Notes under the pieces: model-generated
The model's input: only the letters and a program-made list of their open reading frames with translations
Database searches by the model: none
Told to the model about the DNA's origin: nothing
In this document: positions 36,258 to 44,052 of the stretch, in pieces
How positions within the stretch are numbered: the first letter of the stretch is position 1
How the letters are laid out: each line of letters begins with the position of its first letter
Position numbers and translations under genes: made by a program
Assembly: GCF_037482165.1 (NCBI RefSeq)
Contig: NZ_CP148048.1
Coordinates: 1,302,001-1,366,000 of the forward strand
Reading direction: 5' to 3'
DNA: 64,000 nucleotides
Origin: Parvimonas micra
Lineage (GTDB): Bacteria > Bacillota > Clostridia > Tissierellales > Peptoniphilaceae

Positions 36258-37016
36258 TTAACCCCCTATATGTCTTTGAAATTTTAATATTTTTTCACTT
36301 ATAATTAAATTAACTACATAGAATAACAAAATCCATATAATTTGACAAAGCATCAAATTATTTCCGTTTTGTGAACCAAATAATAATTGAATTGGCGTAT
36401 TTACTATTGATGCGAAAGGTAAATATTGTATAATTCTTATATATGCATCAGGCAAAAAAACAATTGGAATCATACTACCTGAAAGCAATGCACATACCGA
36501 ATGAAATAAGGCTTTTATTGCACTATTTTTTTGTGTAAAAACAGTTAAACTATATATAAAAATTGTAAATTCTGTCGCTAAAATTAAACTTAATATATAA
36601 CTTAACAAAAATATAATATAATTCAAATGTATTCCTGAATTCAAAAAAAACAAAGCACAAACAATTGGAATAAAGCTATAAATTACTCCAAAACTTACCG
36701 AAAAAGATAATTCTTCAAAAATGAATTGTGATATATATCTCAAAGGTCTAATTGCATATACTATGTAATCTCCATTAATAATTTTATCAGAAAATATGGG
36801 TGTACGATATATTGAACATGTGATAGAAATATATGATGAAAAAACAACATATATAATAATTTTAAAATCACTATACATATTATTTTGAAATGCATAAATA
36901 ACTGATAATTGTAAAAAAACATTTACAAAAATCATCAAAAAAGCAAAAAAATACATTCTCTTATAATTTTTAATTGTTAAAATTGATGCTAAAAAATATC
37001 CCCTCAAAATTTCCAC
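36258..37016 (-). CDS. ABC-2 family transporter permease 1
   Basis: 252 residues, about six membrane segments; KIINGDYIVYAIRPLRYISQF is the conserved cytosolic loop of these permeases. The start is uncertain: GTG at 37016 overlaps the GGAG site, so TTG at 37007 (8-nt gap) is a good alternative. First gene of permease-permease-ATPase, behind a leader hairpin. Confidence 0.83.
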   Translation of the reverse strand: MEILRGYFLASILTIKNYKRMYFFAFLMIFVNVFLQLSVIYAFQNNMYSDFKIIIYVVFSSYISITCSIYRTPIFSDKIINGDYIVYAIRPLRYISQFIFEELSFSVSFGVIYSFIPIVCALFFLNSGIHLNYIIFLLSYILSLILATEFTIFIYSLTVFTQKNSAIKALFHSVCALLSGSMIPIVFLPDAYIRIIQYLPFASIVNTPIQLLFGSQNGNNLMLCQIIWILLFYVVNLIISEKILKFQRHIGG

Positions 37017-37027
37017 TCCAATTATAA

Positions 37028-37060
37028 AAAAATTGAGACCTAATCATAGCCTCATTTTTA
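37028..37060 (-). terminator. Attenuator-like hairpin in the ABC-2 leader
   Basis: Minus-strand stem TGAGGC/GTCTCA followed by seven T, ending at the ribosome-binding site of permease 1. Upstream, TTAGTGT/ACACTAA can form a larger fold of the ~98-nt leader. Position implies conditional termination. Confidence 0.65.
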
Positions 37061-37120
37061 GTGTTTATATATAATTGCTAATGACATAGAATTATGTTCT
37101 TTACACTAATATCAAGCTAA

Positions 37121-37149
37121 ATTATACAATTTATTAATATGAAAGTCAA
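37121..37149 (-). promoter_or_regulatory. ABC-2 operon promoter
   Basis: Minus strand -35 TTGACT (37144-37149), 17-bp spacer, -10 TATAAT (37121-37126). Confidence 0.8.
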
Positions 37150-37186
37150 TACATAATAATATTAGAATCTGTAATAATGATTATAC

Positions 37187-37215
37187 AAAAAAATGGCAAT
37201 CATTAAATTGCCATT
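37187..37215 (-). terminator. Terminator of lipoprotein gene 1
   Basis: Stem AATGGCAAT/ATTGCCATT with a 6-nt loop, followed by a T-rich run on the minus strand. Confidence 0.8.
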
Positions 37216-37221
37216 CTATAA

Positions 37222-38151
37222 TTATTTTTTAGGAACTTCAACAGTTGATGAAGATTTGATAGTTTTAATAGCTTGTTTTGCTATTTCAATCATATCTTGT
37301 TCTGTTAGATATCTTGCCTTTCCAGTCTTTTCATATGGACCATAAGGAAAAACTTTATATTCAAAACGCATTTTTAAAAGTGCTTTATCACTGATTTCAT
37401 ATGTCAAGCTAAATTCTGAATCATATCTTTCTTTAGGCTTGTATTTATTATATGATTGATATGATATTGAAGCTCTATGTTCTCCGCTTTCAACAATAGG
37501 AACTCTAACCCATTCTTTGCGTGCTTCTAGAATTTTATCACTTTCTTCTAGATGGACATCATATGCATTTTTATCTACTGTTCTATGAATTGAAATACCA
37601 TGAGTAATTTGCGCATTCATTTCTTTATTTCCTGTATAAAAATATCCTTCTCCGCCACCGCCTGGACTAGAAAAAACATATTCATTTTCTTTAATTAAAG
37701 GTGCAATATCTTTAATAAGGACATCCGCTTTTCTATCTTTACTTGGGTCAATTTGCTCTCTAACTGTTTTACCTTCATTTGTATTTTGTACAATAAAATG
37801 ATTGTTAGTAATAGTGTCATTAGGTAATTCAATTTCGACAGTAGCTACAAAATTTCCCGGAATAACATTTCCTGCAATATTGTCATGATAACCCAATCTA
37901 ATAACTGATGTTTCTGTTTTGTTAAAAGGCCATTCTTTTTCGTTTTTTTCAAATGTTGAACCTTCTTTTTTAACTTTAACAGCATTTTTTTCATCATCAT
38001 CTAATTCTTGTTCGTTTTTACTTTTAGAATCATCTTTTTTTGTTTCTTCTTTTTGAGTAGAATTTTCAGAAGCTTTTTCTTTTGGTTTTGAACAGCCTAC
38101 AAATGCTAATAAGGCTAATCCACAAATAAGTATTTTTCTAAAATTTTTCAT
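37222..38151 (-). CDS. Lipoprotein 1, unknown function (paralogue of lipoprotein 2)
   Basis: 309 residues. Signal peptide with lipobox LAFVGC (Cys ~20), then a Lys/Glu/Ser-rich spacer (~21-60), then a compact domain with KEWPFNKTETSVIRLGY, VESGEHRASI and the C-terminal LTEQDMIEIAKQAIKTIKS. Shares N-terminus, spacer start, ESGEHRAS and C-terminus with the next gene upstream. No known domain recognised. Membrane-anchored, outside the cell. Own consensus promoter and terminator. Confidence 0.85.
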   Translation of the reverse strand: MKNFRKILICGLALLAFVGCSKPKEKASENSTQKEETKKDDSKSKNEQELDDDEKNAVKVKKEGSTFEKNEKEWPFNKTETSVIRLGYHDNIAGNVIPGNFVATVEIELPNDTITNNHFIVQNTNEGKTVREQIDPSKDRKADVLIKDIAPLIKENEYVFSSPGGGGEGYFYTGNKEMNAQITHGISIHRTVDKNAYDVHLEESDKILEARKEWVRVPIVESGEHRASISYQSYNKYKPKERYDSEFSLTYEISDKALLKMRFEYKVFPYGPYEKTGKARYLTEQDMIEIAKQAIKTIKSSSTVEVPKK

Positions 38152-38191
38152 ATAATACCTCCGTTATTTTAATATTATAATCTAAAAAAAA

Positions 38192-38220
38192 ATTATAGCA
38201 CAAAAGAAATAAAGTGTCAA
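38192..38220 (-). promoter_or_regulatory. Promoter of lipoprotein 1
   Basis: TTGACA (38215-38220) / 17 bp / TATAAT (38192-38197) on the minus strand. The block is nearly identical to 39328-39356 upstream of lipoprotein 2. Confidence 0.85.
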
Positions 38221-38280
38221 AATAAACTTTAAATATAATTATTTTATATTTAGTATTAAATTTTTAGAAAAATAAACACA

Positions 38281-38307
38281 AAAAATGGCAATCATTAAAT
38301 TGCCATT
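38281..38307 (-). terminator. Terminator of lipoprotein gene 2
   Basis: Same stem AATGGCAAT/ATTGCCATT and loop as 37187-37215, with T-run TTTTTGTGTTT-like tail on the minus strand. Confidence 0.78.
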
Positions 38308-38330
38308 CTATAATTAGTTTACATCGTATT

Positions 38331-39287
38331 TTATTTATAATCAACTTTTGTAGTTGATGTGGATTTGATAGTTTTAATAACCTGTTTGCCTATTTCAATC
38401 ATATCTTGTTCAGTTAAATGTCTAGTCTTTCCTCGATCGTGATATAGACCTGTTGGTAGTAATTGATACCAAAATTCAAGATGTAAAGTTGAAATATCAT
38501 CAATTTCATATGCAAAATAAAAATGTGAATCTGTTCTTACTTCGGGATTAACTTCATTATAAGCCTTATAGTATATTGATGCTCTATGCTCTCCACTTTC
38601 TACAACATGTGCTAATGCCCACTGTTTTTCTTTTTTCATCTCTTCAGCACAATCCGCAAGATAAGTATCATAAGCATTTTTATCTTTGGTCCTATTAATA
38701 AAAATACCATAATCAACCATAGCATTAAGTTTATCATTCCCAGTAAAAAACGAATGTGATGGTAAACCTCCAGTTGCAGGCGAATCAATATACTCATCAG
38801 GCTTTATTACAGATGCAATATCTTTCACAGTAACAGCATCGTCTTTACCTTTACTATCATCAATGTCATCTCTACCTAATTCATGTTTGCTTTTTTTTAG
38901 AATATCAGTTGAATTGTACATTAATGTATCATTAGGCAATTCAATATCTACAGTTACTAAATATTTTCCATCTATAACTTTGCTTGCACTATTAAAATCA
39001 TATCCAAATGTAAGAACAGATGTTTCAGTTTGATTAAAAGGCCATTCTTTTTCGTTTTTTTCAAATGTTGAGCCTTCCTTTTGCACTTTTACAGCATTTT
39101 TTGCGTATTCATCCATTTTCTTTTCTTCTTCAGTTTTTTCTTCATCTTTTTTTGCTTCTTCTTTTGTTTCTTCTTTTGTCTCTTCTTTTTGTGTAGAATT
39201 TTCAGAAGCTTTTTCCTTTGGTTTTGAACAGCCTGCAAATACTAATAAGGCTAATACACAAATAAGAATTTTTTCAAAATTTTTCAT
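38331..39287 (-). CDS. Lipoprotein 2, unknown function
   Basis: 318 residues. Lipobox LVFAGC (Cys ~20), a longer Glu/Lys-rich spacer with KEETKEETKEEAKK, then a domain with KEWPFNQTETSVLTFGY, VESGEHRASI and LTEQDMIEIGKQVIKTIKS. Tandem paralogue of lipoprotein 1 with diverged middle parts, suggesting different ligands. No known domain recognised. Confidence 0.85.
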   Translation of the reverse strand: MKNFEKILICVLALLVFAGCSKPKEKASENSTQKEETKEETKEEAKKDEEKTEEEKKMDEYAKNAVKVQKEGSTFEKNEKEWPFNQTETSVLTFGYDFNSASKVIDGKYLVTVDIELPNDTLMYNSTDILKKSKHELGRDDIDDSKGKDDAVTVKDIASVIKPDEYIDSPATGGLPSHSFFTGNDKLNAMVDYGIFINRTKDKNAYDTYLADCAEEMKKEKQWALAHVVESGEHRASIYYKAYNEVNPEVRTDSHFYFAYEIDDISTLHLEFWYQLLPTGLYHDRGKTRHLTEQDMIEIGKQVIKTIKSTSTTKVDYK

Positions 39288-39327
39288 ATAATACCCCCGT
39301 AATTTTAATATTATATTTTACAAAAAA

Positions 39328-39356
39328 ATTATAGCATAAATGAAATAAAGTGTCAA
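39328..39356 (-). promoter_or_regulatory. Promoter of lipoprotein 2
   Basis: TTGACA (39351-39356) / 17 bp / TATAAT (39328-39333). The -35 overlaps the stop region of the L12-like gene upstream. Confidence 0.85.
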
Positions 39357-39988
39357 AATGAATTAAAGCAAATAAGTATTCCTGCTATTATAAGCACTAA
39401 AAAGATTACCAAAATAATATTTTTTCTTTTGGTTTTTTTATCTTCGTATTCATCAGCAGATTTTTCAAAATCTTTAAGTATATCTCTAGGAATTGAAATT
39501 CTATTTACTTCTTTTTTTGCTCCGTCTTTATAAGTATAGTAAAGTTGTTCTCCATCTATCATTTCATAGGAATAGTTTCCAATACTATAACCACTTGTAT
39601 AATCAGACAAACTAGAATTTGATTCAGGGATAATACTTTTTTCTGTAAACATCTCTGGATCTAAATTATCAACTAAAGTTTTTGCTTTTTCTAAATCAAA
39701 ATTATATTTGTTTTTTACATACTTTACAGCTTCTTCTTTTCTATTTTCTCTTATCAAAGCATATAAATCATTATCATATATCCTAGAAATAATTGAATTT
39801 TTAAACATATCGTGAAAGTCTTCTTTTGATAATCCATGGTTTTTTCCTTCAAAATATTCCAAGGTTTTTGTCATCTTGTCAACTGTTTCTTTTGCGTCTT
39901 TAAAATCCATATTATATTTATTTTTAACATACTTTACAGCTTCTTCTTTTCTTTTTTGTTTTAATAAATCATATAATACTTTGTCCAT
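39353..39988 (-). CDS. Tail-anchored protein with two L7/L12-like repeats, copy 2
   Basis: 211 residues. Two ~35-residue repeats (~4-38 and ~78-112) of the form L-Y-x-L-x-x-x-x-R-K-E-E-A-V-K-Y-V, matching the helical fingerprint of the ribosomal L7/L12 C-terminal domain (K-I-x-x-I-K-x-V-R then D-A-K-x-x-V-D). A Ser/Tyr-rich linker follows and one C-terminal membrane segment (~190-209), with no signal peptide. Not ribosomal; the repeats probably bind a partner. Paralogue of 40195-40845. Confidence 0.78.
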   Translation of the reverse strand: MDKVLYDLLKQKRKEEAVKYVKNKYNMDFKDAKETVDKMTKTLEYFEGKNHGLSKEDFHDMFKNSIISRIYDNDLYALIRENRKEEAVKYVKNKYNFDLEKAKTLVDNLDPEMFTEKSIIPESNSSLSDYTSGYSIGNYSYEMIDGEQLYYTYKDGAKKEVNRISIPRDILKDFEKSADEYEDKKTKRKNIILVIFLVLIIAGILICFNSF

Positions 39989-40188
39989 TACTCACTCCGA
40001 TATAATCTAAGTAAATTTTCAAACTTTTTAAATTTCGAAAAATATTCTACATTATCGTAGGTTATTTTTACTTTTTGTATTTGCAAAATAAATATTTGAA
40101 TTTGGATTTTTTCGTAAAAAACTTTGATTTCTTCAGACAAAAAGTTTTAACTTATCTTAATAATCAAAGCTTATTCTTTTTAGAATGT
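39988..40188 (-). pseudogene. Decayed trmL fragment between the two L12-like genes
   Basis: The gap between the L12-like paralogues aligns with the intact trmL at 40845-41342: its 3' end (NLHRLNWSE-stop equivalent, even the TAATG overlap with the L12-like start) and a central block including ACAAAAAGTTTTAACTTATC. An internal section is deleted and frames are broken. It shows that an L12-like + trmL unit was duplicated in tandem. Confidence 0.8.
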
Positions 40189-40194
40189 CAAATT

Positions 40195-40845
40195 TTAATT
40201 AAAGTAAATAAGTATTCCTGCTATTACTATAATTAACAGAATCCCCAAAATAATATTTTTTCTTTTTGTTTTTCTATCTTCATATTCTTCTGAGGATTTT
40301 TCAAAGTTTTGTTCAAAGCCTTTTAGTATATCTCTAGGAATTGCAGTCCTATTGACTTCTCTTTTTTCTCCATCTTTATATACATAGTAATGTTGTTCTC
40401 CATTTCTCATTTCATAGGAATAGCCTTCACTAGTATAATCATTTCCATAATTAGAATTTATTGACTTTGATGCAGAAATGATATTTTTTTCTGTAAATGT
40501 CTTTGGATCATTTATATCTAAACTATCAACTATATTTTTTGATATTTTTAAATCAAAATTATATTTTTCTCTTACGTATTTTATAGCATCTACTTTTCTA
40601 TTTTCCTTTACCAAAGCATATAAGTCATCATCAGATATTTCAGATTCCTCTAAACTTCTATTTTTATACAATAAATCTTCTTCTGATAATTCAAGATTTT
40701 TCTCATCAAAATATTCAACTTTTTCTATCAACTTATCAACTGTTTCTTTTGCACTTTTAAAGTCCATATCATATTTATTTCTAACGTACTTTACAGCTTC
40801 TACTTTTCTTTTTTGTTTTAATAATTCATATAATTCTTCGTCCAT
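40195..40845 (-). CDS. Tail-anchored protein with two L7/L12-like repeats, copy 1
   Basis: 216 residues. L7/L12-like repeats at ~3-37 and ~73-107, the shared motif YYVYKDGEKREVNRTAIPRDIL (split ~148-169), and a C-terminal membrane segment (~195-214). The start ATG overlaps the trmL stop by one base. No function known. Confidence 0.78.
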   Translation of the reverse strand: MDEELYELLKQKRKVEAVKYVRNKYDMDFKSAKETVDKLIEKVEYFDEKNLELSEEDLLYKNRSLEESEISDDDLYALVKENRKVDAIKYVREKYNFDLKISKNIVDSLDINDPKTFTEKNIISASKSINSNYGNDYTSEGYSYEMRNGEQHYYVYKDGEKREVNRTAIPRDILKGFEQNFEKSSEEYEDRKTKRKNIILGILLIIVIAGILIYFN

Positions 40846-41342
40846 TATTCACTCCAATTTAATCTATGTAGATTCCCAAACTTTTCAAGTTCTGAGAAAT
40901 CTTGTTGCCTTAGCGCTTCATATAAAACTATTCCAACCGAATTTGATAAATTTAGGGAACGAATTTCTCCCCACATCGGTATCCTTACACAATGTCCTTC
41001 GTTTTTAACTAAAATTTCTTCAGGTATTCCTTTACTCTCTTTCCCAAACATAATATAATCATTTGGAGAATATTCTACCTTATCATAGGTTCTTTTTGCC
41101 TTTGTGGTTGCAAAATAGATATTCGCATTCGGATTTTTTTCATAAAAATCTTCAATATTTTCATAGACAAAAAGTTTTAACTTATCCCAATAGTCAAGTC
41201 CTGATCTCTTTACCATTTTGTCATCAAGTGAAAAACCTAAAGGCTTTATCAAATGTAATTTAGTGTCGGTTGCGACACAAGTTCTTCCAATAGCTCCAGT
41301 ATTAAAAGGAATTTCCGGTTCTAATAAAACTATATTAAACAA
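40845..41342 (-). CDS. trmL: tRNA (cytidine/uridine-2'-O)-methyltransferase TrmL
   Basis: 165-residue SPOUT (SpoU-class) methyltransferase of the short TrmL type that methylates the wobble ribose. Marks: NTGAIGRTC near the N-terminus, FGKESKGIPEEIL (~75-105 region), and the C-terminal knot RIPMWGEIRSLNLSNSVGIVLYEALRQ (split ~116-142). A neighbouring fragment at 39988-40188 is its decayed duplicate. Confidence 0.95.
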   Translation of the reverse strand: MFNIVLLEPEIPFNTGAIGRTCVATDTKLHLIKPLGFSLDDKMVKRSGLDYWDKLKLFVYENIEDFYEKNPNANIYFATTKAKRTYDKVEYSPNDYIMFGKESKGIPEEILVKNEGHCVRIPMWGEIRSLNLSNSVGIVLYEALRQQDFSELEKFGNLHRLNWSE

Positions 41343-41352
41343 AATATCCTCC

Positions 41353-42009
41353 TTATTTTTCTCTATCTATAAACATAATAAATACACAAATAATAAGCGA
41401 AAAAGCACTTAGTAAAATAGTTTTAAATCCTAAAATATTACTAAATTTACTACCTATAATCGCCCCAATAATAAAACATAATATAACTCCAAAATACATT
41501 AAACTATATTCTAAAAACTTTTTATTTTTTGTATAAAAATACTCAGCTAAATTGTGAGTTCCACCTCTTAAATTTCCAATACACATTGTTGTAGAAAAAT
41601 CTATTCCACGTACTTTTTTAAAACTTTGAACTTGTATTCCACAAGCAAAAGATGTCATTGCATTTGCTGTTTCGTTCATATTTTCGGGAATAAAAGCCAC
41701 ACAAATAAGTAAAAATATCTCAAAAATAACGGCATTTTGTCGCCAATGTAATTTATAATCCCCTTTTTTTCTAAATAAATCAGCTAAAAAAATTCCAAGA
41801 GTAAAAAATGATATTGGAAAAGCATATTTTAAGCACATTGCCCAATTTCCTTGAGAAGCATGAACACCTAATAACAGCATATTTCCAGTTTGTGCATTTG
41901 CAAAAACTTGTCCTCTTAAAAGGTATGAATATGCATCCATAAGTCCACCGCTTAATGCTAAAAATATTGCAACTTCAATCGATTCGGACATTTGTATTGC
42001 TTTTTTCAT
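41353..42009 (-). CDS. YoaK/DUF1275-family membrane protein
   Basis: 218 residues from ATG at 42009, which has AAGGAG 6 nt upstream (the frame's earlier ATG lies on the site's far side). About six membrane segments. Family marks: SGGLMDAYSYLLRG, FANAQTGNMLLLG and the central FACGIQVQSFKK. No activity is established for the family. Lies 10 bp upstream of trmL. Confidence 0.88.
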   Translation of the reverse strand: MKKAIQMSESIEVAIFLALSGGLMDAYSYLLRGQVFANAQTGNMLLLGVHASQGNWAMCLKYAFPISFFTLGIFLADLFRKKGDYKLHWRQNAVIFEIFLLICVAFIPENMNETANAMTSFACGIQVQSFKKVRGIDFSTTMCIGNLRGGTHNLAEYFYTKNKKFLEYSLMYFGVILCFIIGAIIGSKFSNILGFKTILLSAFSLIICVFIMFIDREK

Positions 42010-42091
42010 ATAAAACTCCTTCTCAAACATTCACAAAATAGTATATACCAAAAAAACTTTTTTTACAAGTTTTTATTATCTGTATTTTCAC

Positions 42092-42122
42092 AAAAAAGAA
42101 TGGTCTATAAAATAGACCATTC
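42092..42122 (-). terminator. Terminator of the DUF819 gene
   Basis: Stem GAATGGTCTA/TAGACCATTC with a 5-nt loop, followed by six T on the minus strand. Confidence 0.88.
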
Positions 42123-42136
42123 CATTAAAACAATTT

Positions 42137-43315
42137 TTAAGCTAACATCGTCAAGAATTTTGCAACTCCTATACCAAAGAAAGTTCCCGTTATAACCCCA
42201 ATTAATGCCATTAATACAGCTATTGGAACCAATGATTGTGAATATGCCGCTGCAAGTACTGGTGAAGAAGCTACTCCACCTATATTTGAAAGAGAAGCTA
42301 TACCACAAGTAAATAAATCAAGTTTGAATACTTTTCCAATTATAGCCATCAAAATTCCATGAATTATAAGGATTACAAAACCTGCTAAAATATATGCTGG
42401 AGCTTGAGTAAGTTCTAAGAAATTTGCATTTGATGCAATTAATCCTATTAGCATATATAATAGGACATTTGAAACTTCAGGAGAACCTGGAATTCTTGCA
42501 AGTGGTGTCATTGCGAAAATAACTCCTAAGATTGTAGTTATGATTATAGTCCAACCTGTTGCTCCCATAAATGCAAGTGCAGGAATTTTTACCAATTCAT
42601 TTCCCATTATTGTTGTAACTGCTGTAACTCCAAGTGCAACACTCAATAAGAAAAATATATCTTGGAAAGTTATCTCTTTACTTATTGATGAAAATTTTGC
42701 AGTTAAATGTTCATTAATATTATCAATTTTTGAAGTATCAGCCTTTGTCCACTTGTTAAATTTATCTGCAAATGGAACTAAGAATAATAGGAACATTATC
42801 CATATTGAATAATCTATTGAGTCAATCAATAGTGTATAACCCATTCCTGAGCCTTCAAGTCCTACTGCCTGTTGTACCGCAACCATATTTTGTGTTCCAC
42901 CAACCCAACTTCCAGCTAGTGCTCCAAAAGTTAAAGGTGCATTTGATGCTAGGTTTCCCTTGAATATAAGAAATGCCACAACAAAACCAATCATTATAGT
43001 AAATGTTGCAGTAAAAAATGAAATTATCATTCTAGGGCCTAATTTTGCTATATCTCTAAGGTCAGCTCTCAACAACATTAAAAATATCATTGAAGGTAAT
43101 ATTGCATCTTTTAAAACACTTCTAGCTTTAGATACACTTTCTACGTTCATATCCCATACACCTAATGTTGATAAAATCATAGCACCAAAATAGATTATAA
43201 CCAATGCAGGAATATATTTAAAAAATACTCCATTTTTAAACTTCTTTTCCAAGTAAATCACTATACCTGAAACAAAAAATAACAGTGCAACAAATTGAAA
43301 TCCATCTGTAATCAT
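42137..43315 (-). CDS. DUF819-family membrane protein
   Basis: 392 residues from ATG at 43315 (AGGAGG 6 nt upstream). About ten membrane segments. Marks: GALAGSWVGGTQNMVAVQQA (~125), a cytosolic loop (~200-225), and SNIGGVASSPVLAAAYSQSLVPIA near the C-terminus (~350). The family has no proven substrate; the architecture with two similar halves suggests a transporter. Single gene with its own terminator. Confidence 0.9.
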   Translation of the reverse strand: MITDGFQFVALLFFVSGIVIYLEKKFKNGVFFKYIPALVIIYFGAMILSTLGVWDMNVESVSKARSVLKDAILPSMIFLMLLRADLRDIAKLGPRMIISFFTATFTIMIGFVVAFLIFKGNLASNAPLTFGALAGSWVGGTQNMVAVQQAVGLEGSGMGYTLLIDSIDYSIWIMFLLFLVPFADKFNKWTKADTSKIDNINEHLTAKFSSISKEITFQDIFFLLSVALGVTAVTTIMGNELVKIPALAFMGATGWTIIITTILGVIFAMTPLARIPGSPEVSNVLLYMLIGLIASNANFLELTQAPAYILAGFVILIIHGILMAIIGKVFKLDLFTCGIASLSNIGGVASSPVLAAAYSQSLVPIAVLMALIGVITGTFFGIGVAKFLTMLA

Positions 43316-43463
43316 AAAAAACCTCCTAAAATATATTTTCAATAAGAAAAAACCAAAAAATATTTTTGATGATTATTTTCTTATTAATTTTATTTTATCA
43401 CTATAGGCAATCGTTGTCAAATATTTGATAATAAATATCTATTCTCGTTTTGCTTTACTGCAC

Positions 43464-43495
43464 AAAAAAATGATTAGACTTTAATCTAATCATTT
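43464..43495 (-). terminator. Terminator of the GNAT gene at 43503
   Basis: Stem AAATGATTAGA/TCTAATCATTT with a 6-nt loop, followed by seven T on the minus strand. Confidence 0.88.
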
Positions 43496-43502
43496 TAAAA
43501 AA

Positions 43503-44015
43503 CTATTTATTTAAACATAATATAATTGACGTTTCATAGTCTCCATTAGGATATTCAAATGGATTTATTAAATCTTTAAATCCTAGTTTATGATAAAAAT
43601 TAATTATTTTATCATTATTAAATTTCTTAGTGGATAATAAAATTTTATCTCCTTCAAAATTTTCAATAAGACATTTCATCAATTTTTTCCCATATCCTTT
43701 ACCTTGATATTTTTCAATAACTGCTAATTCATTAAGTTCAAAAGTGCCTTTATACCAATCAATTCCACTTGGTAACTGTGAATCCACTTGCATTGCCCAC
43801 CAATTTTCTTTTAAAAAGTCAAAGCCATATACAAATCCGATTAACTTATCATCCTCAAAGGCTCCAACAATTTTTATATTATTTTTTAAACTACCGTCAA
43901 TTCTAGTAATTAAAAAATTAGCAGAAAAATCATCAGTTTTAAAAACTTCTTTGTATATATCGGAAATTTCTCTTTTATATTTTTCAATTTCTTCTAAAGT
44001 TAATAATTTAATCAT
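43503..44015 (-). CDS. GNAT-family N-acetyltransferase
   Basis: 170 residues from ATG at 44015. Acetyl-CoA loop VIEKYQGKGYGKKLM (~105-119, Q-x-x-G-x-G/K form), preceded by a strand with LNELAV. FYHKLGFKDL closes the fold. Substrate unknown. Between ClC and DUF819 genes. Confidence 0.88.
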   Translation of the reverse strand: MIKLLTLEEIEKYKREISDIYKEVFKTDDFSANFLITRIDGSLKNNIKIVGAFEDDKLIGFVYGFDFLKENWWAMQVDSQLPSGIDWYKGTFELNELAVIEKYQGKGYGKKLMKCLIENFEGDKILLSTKKFNNDKIINFYHKLGFKDLINPFEYPNGDYETSIILCLNK

Positions 44016-44052
44016 AAGACCCCCTAACAATTCTAAAAGTATTCTTTATTTT

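Noticed and set aside
36258..37016. Mobile-element origin for the ABC-2/ABC-F region
   Set aside because: No transposase, integrase, inverted ends or change in base composition was seen; the genes look chromosomal.
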